Of a stretch of DNA of 14,213 bases, positions 13,440 to 14,213 are shown piece after piece; the stretch's first letter is position 1; each line of letters opens with the position of its first letter. The position numbers and the translations under genes were made by a program. The DNA comes from Deltaproteobacteria bacterium (GTDB taxonomy: Bacteria; Desulfobacterota; UBA8473). Under the pieces are notes generated by a model. The model had not been told where the DNA came from. It saw nothing but the letters and a program-made list of their open reading frames with translations, and ran no database searches. The stretch covers positions 1-14,213 of the forward strand of contig DAOWME010000050.1 of the NCBI GenBank assembly GCA_030643245.1. Direction: 5' to 3'.

Positions 13440-13769
13440 CGGGAGAACAATTCAGGGCTCTACCAGACCGTCGAAAATATCGCCAAGACAGCGATAGCGG
13501 AAGATGTTGATGCTGTTGCCCTCAGCTTGCTTGATGATACCCACATGTCTTATTTCCCAAGTGTTGTAAGGCTGCTCAAAGAAGAAAAAGCTGATGATAT
13601 ATGTGTCATAGGCGGAGGAACAATCCCTGAAGAGGACAGGCGCGCGCTGGAGGAAATAGGTGTGAGCGGGAATTTTGGCCCCGGCACAGCGACCAAGGTA
13701 ATAATCGATCATATAGTGGAAAGAGTGGGACAAAGAGAGGAATTAAAAAATCTCCGTGGGGAACTTTGA
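13440..13769 (+). pseudogene. 5'-truncated B12-binding domain of a methylmalonyl-CoA-mutase type protein
   Basis: The frame reads LYQTVENIAKTAIAEDVDAVALSLLDDTHMSYFPSVVRLLKEE, then VIGGGTIPEEDRRALEEIGVSGNFGPGT and ends at TGA 13767. The GGGTIPEED and FGPGT motifs and the AxSxL...HM segment are typical of the small cobalamin-binding subunit/domain (about 130-140 aa) of methylmalonyl-CoA-type mutases. The first ~45 residues, including the DxHxxG motif whose His ligates cobalt, are missing: an in-frame stop at 13437 precedes the homologous part and no good start exists. It is a non-functional stump 40 bases after ACAD2. It suggests that a carbon-skeleton mutase once belonged to this operon. A 6-bp hairpin (13414-13419 with 13435-13440) lies at the break. 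Confidence 0.75.
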
Positions 13770-13788
13770 AACACGCTATAGATTTCCA

Positions 13789-13900
13789 GGCATCCTTCAT
13801 ACATCAGTTTACACTTTTGAAATTATGGCTGCTTCAACTGTGCCGAGACCGTTTTTTATTAGAAAGCGTAAACTACTTTATAGCTTTTATGAAGGATGCC
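13789..13900. repeat. 112-bp hairpin unit with 13-bp inverted ends
   Basis: GGCATCCTTCATA (13789-13801) is exactly complementary to TATGAAGGATGCC (13888-13900). A second internal pair (AGTTTAC and GTAAACT) lies inside, out of register by a few bases. No gene is present. It begins 20 bases after the B12-domain stump. Confidence 0.75.
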
Positions 13901-13902
13901 GA

Positions 13903-14015
13903 TTTTCAGATATTAAATTTCACTTCGTTATCGGTCGGAATCCACGACGACGTTCTATAATGTACGAGTTACGCGTATTCCTCCCTCTGGCCTTGTGAAA
14001 TTTAATATCTGAAAA
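13903..14015. repeat. 113-bp hairpin unit with 21-bp inverted ends
   Basis: Bases 13903-13923 and 13995-14015 are perfectly complementary over 21 bases, with a 71-base loop. The arms are AT-rich and contain AGATATTAAATTTCAC. The unit starts two bases after the preceding 112-bp unit ends and has nearly the same length. No gene was seen. The two resemble non-autonomous mobile elements or REP doublets. Confidence 0.8.
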
Positions 14016-14100
14016 CTATATATGCTTGAGTTTTCGAAAAATAGTTGGCCGGAAAAACAAGGATTTGGAATAATTTTTGCCACAGGTGTCCTAAGCTTGT

Positions 14101-14116
14101 CCCCTCGAAGGAGGGG
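14101..14116. repeat. CCCCTC-GAAG-GAGGGG hairpin
   Basis: A 6-bp GC stem closes on a GAAG tetraloop, followed by AAGTAGTATAG. With no T-run it is unlikely to terminate transcription. It shares its loop with the next hairpin. Confidence 0.65.
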
Positions 14117-14156
14117 AAGTAGTATAGATGGAAAGCATACGGTACTACCGGACGTC

Positions 14157-14176
14157 ATTCCCGCGAAGGCGGGAAT
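14157..14176. repeat. ATTCCCGC-GAAG-GCGGGAAT REP-type hairpin
   Basis: An 8-bp perfect stem with a GAAG loop, embedded in GTCATTCCCGCGAAGGCGGG and followed by AATCCAG. This phrase closely resembles short interspersed palindromes that are common in many proteobacterial genomes, such as the ATTCCC-N8-GGGAAT dRS3 type of Neisseria. It is probably one of many copies in this genome. Confidence 0.7.
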
Positions 14177-14213
14177 CCAGAGGTAAGAATGGAAAAGCAG
14201 TTTTATGTTTACA

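Noticed and set aside
13527..13769. 80-codon frame from TTG 13527 as an intact small gene
   Set aside because: Homology to B12-binding domains continues upstream of this codon to about 13455, so the frame is a stump and not a complete gene.
1..14213. CRISPR array, tRNA or rRNA genes
   Set aside because: No regularly spaced repeats, and no tRNA- or rRNA-like sequence was recognised on either strand.

Overview
The window looks like a chromosome segment of an anaerobic bacterium, probably Desulfobacterota (the former Deltaproteobacteria) or a close relative. This is inferred from gene content: an oxygen-sensitive 2-ketoacid:ferredoxin oxidoreductase pair (IorA/IorB), an ADP-forming acyl-CoA synthetase-type subunit, a thiolase with a DUF35 zinc-ribbon partner, tandem acyl-CoA dehydrogenases, a B12-mutase fragment and a sigma-54 activator. 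No rRNA, tRNA or CRISPR array is visible, so the taxon cannot be fixed from this window.

Left part (1-3025) is a graveyard and repeat zone. A minus-strand AAA_14/DUF4143-type ATPase runs off the left edge. It has a perfect sigma-70 promoter placed so that its mRNA should be leaderless, and an 11-bp dyad sits over the -35 box. Next come an outer-membrane beta-barrel remnant, a 19-bp perfect inverted repeat and an integron-integrase-like tyrosine recombinase pseudogene with three in-frame stops. Then two diverged direct copies of a ~190-bp element with terminal inverted repeats bracket a perfect consensus promoter that reads into a hairpin-forming, non-coding stretch.

Middle part (3026-8126) is plus-strand and genic: an ACD alpha-type CoA-ligase subunit with no ATP-grasp partner in the window, then thiolase and DUF35 (stop/start overlapping as TGATG), then a CBS-PAS-AAA+-Fis sigma-54 activator.

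A 557-bp intergenic region (8127-8683) holds a good sigma-54 promoter (GG-N10-GC at 8438-8451) and two dyads that could bind the activator. It feeds iorA-iorB-ACAD1-ACAD2, ending in a 5'-truncated B12-binding-domain fragment. The two acyl-CoA dehydrogenases are a tandem duplication of equal length. The first carries an in-frame amber codon at codon 13, where its twin has CAG (Gln), and its start overlaps the end of iorB.

Taken together (inference), the right two-thirds is a sigma-54-controlled catabolic island for an acyl-CoA, branched-chain, cyclic or aromatic acid. The acyl-CoA is dehydrogenated and thiolysed, IorAB links a 2-keto acid to ferredoxin and an acyl-CoA, and the CoA-ligase-type subunit may conserve the thioester energy. 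Recent damage (the amber codon, the truncated B12 domain, the missing ligase beta subunit) suggests the island is changing or partly decaying. The right end (13770-14213) has no gene, but holds two back-to-back 112/113-bp hairpin units and two short GAAG-loop hairpins.
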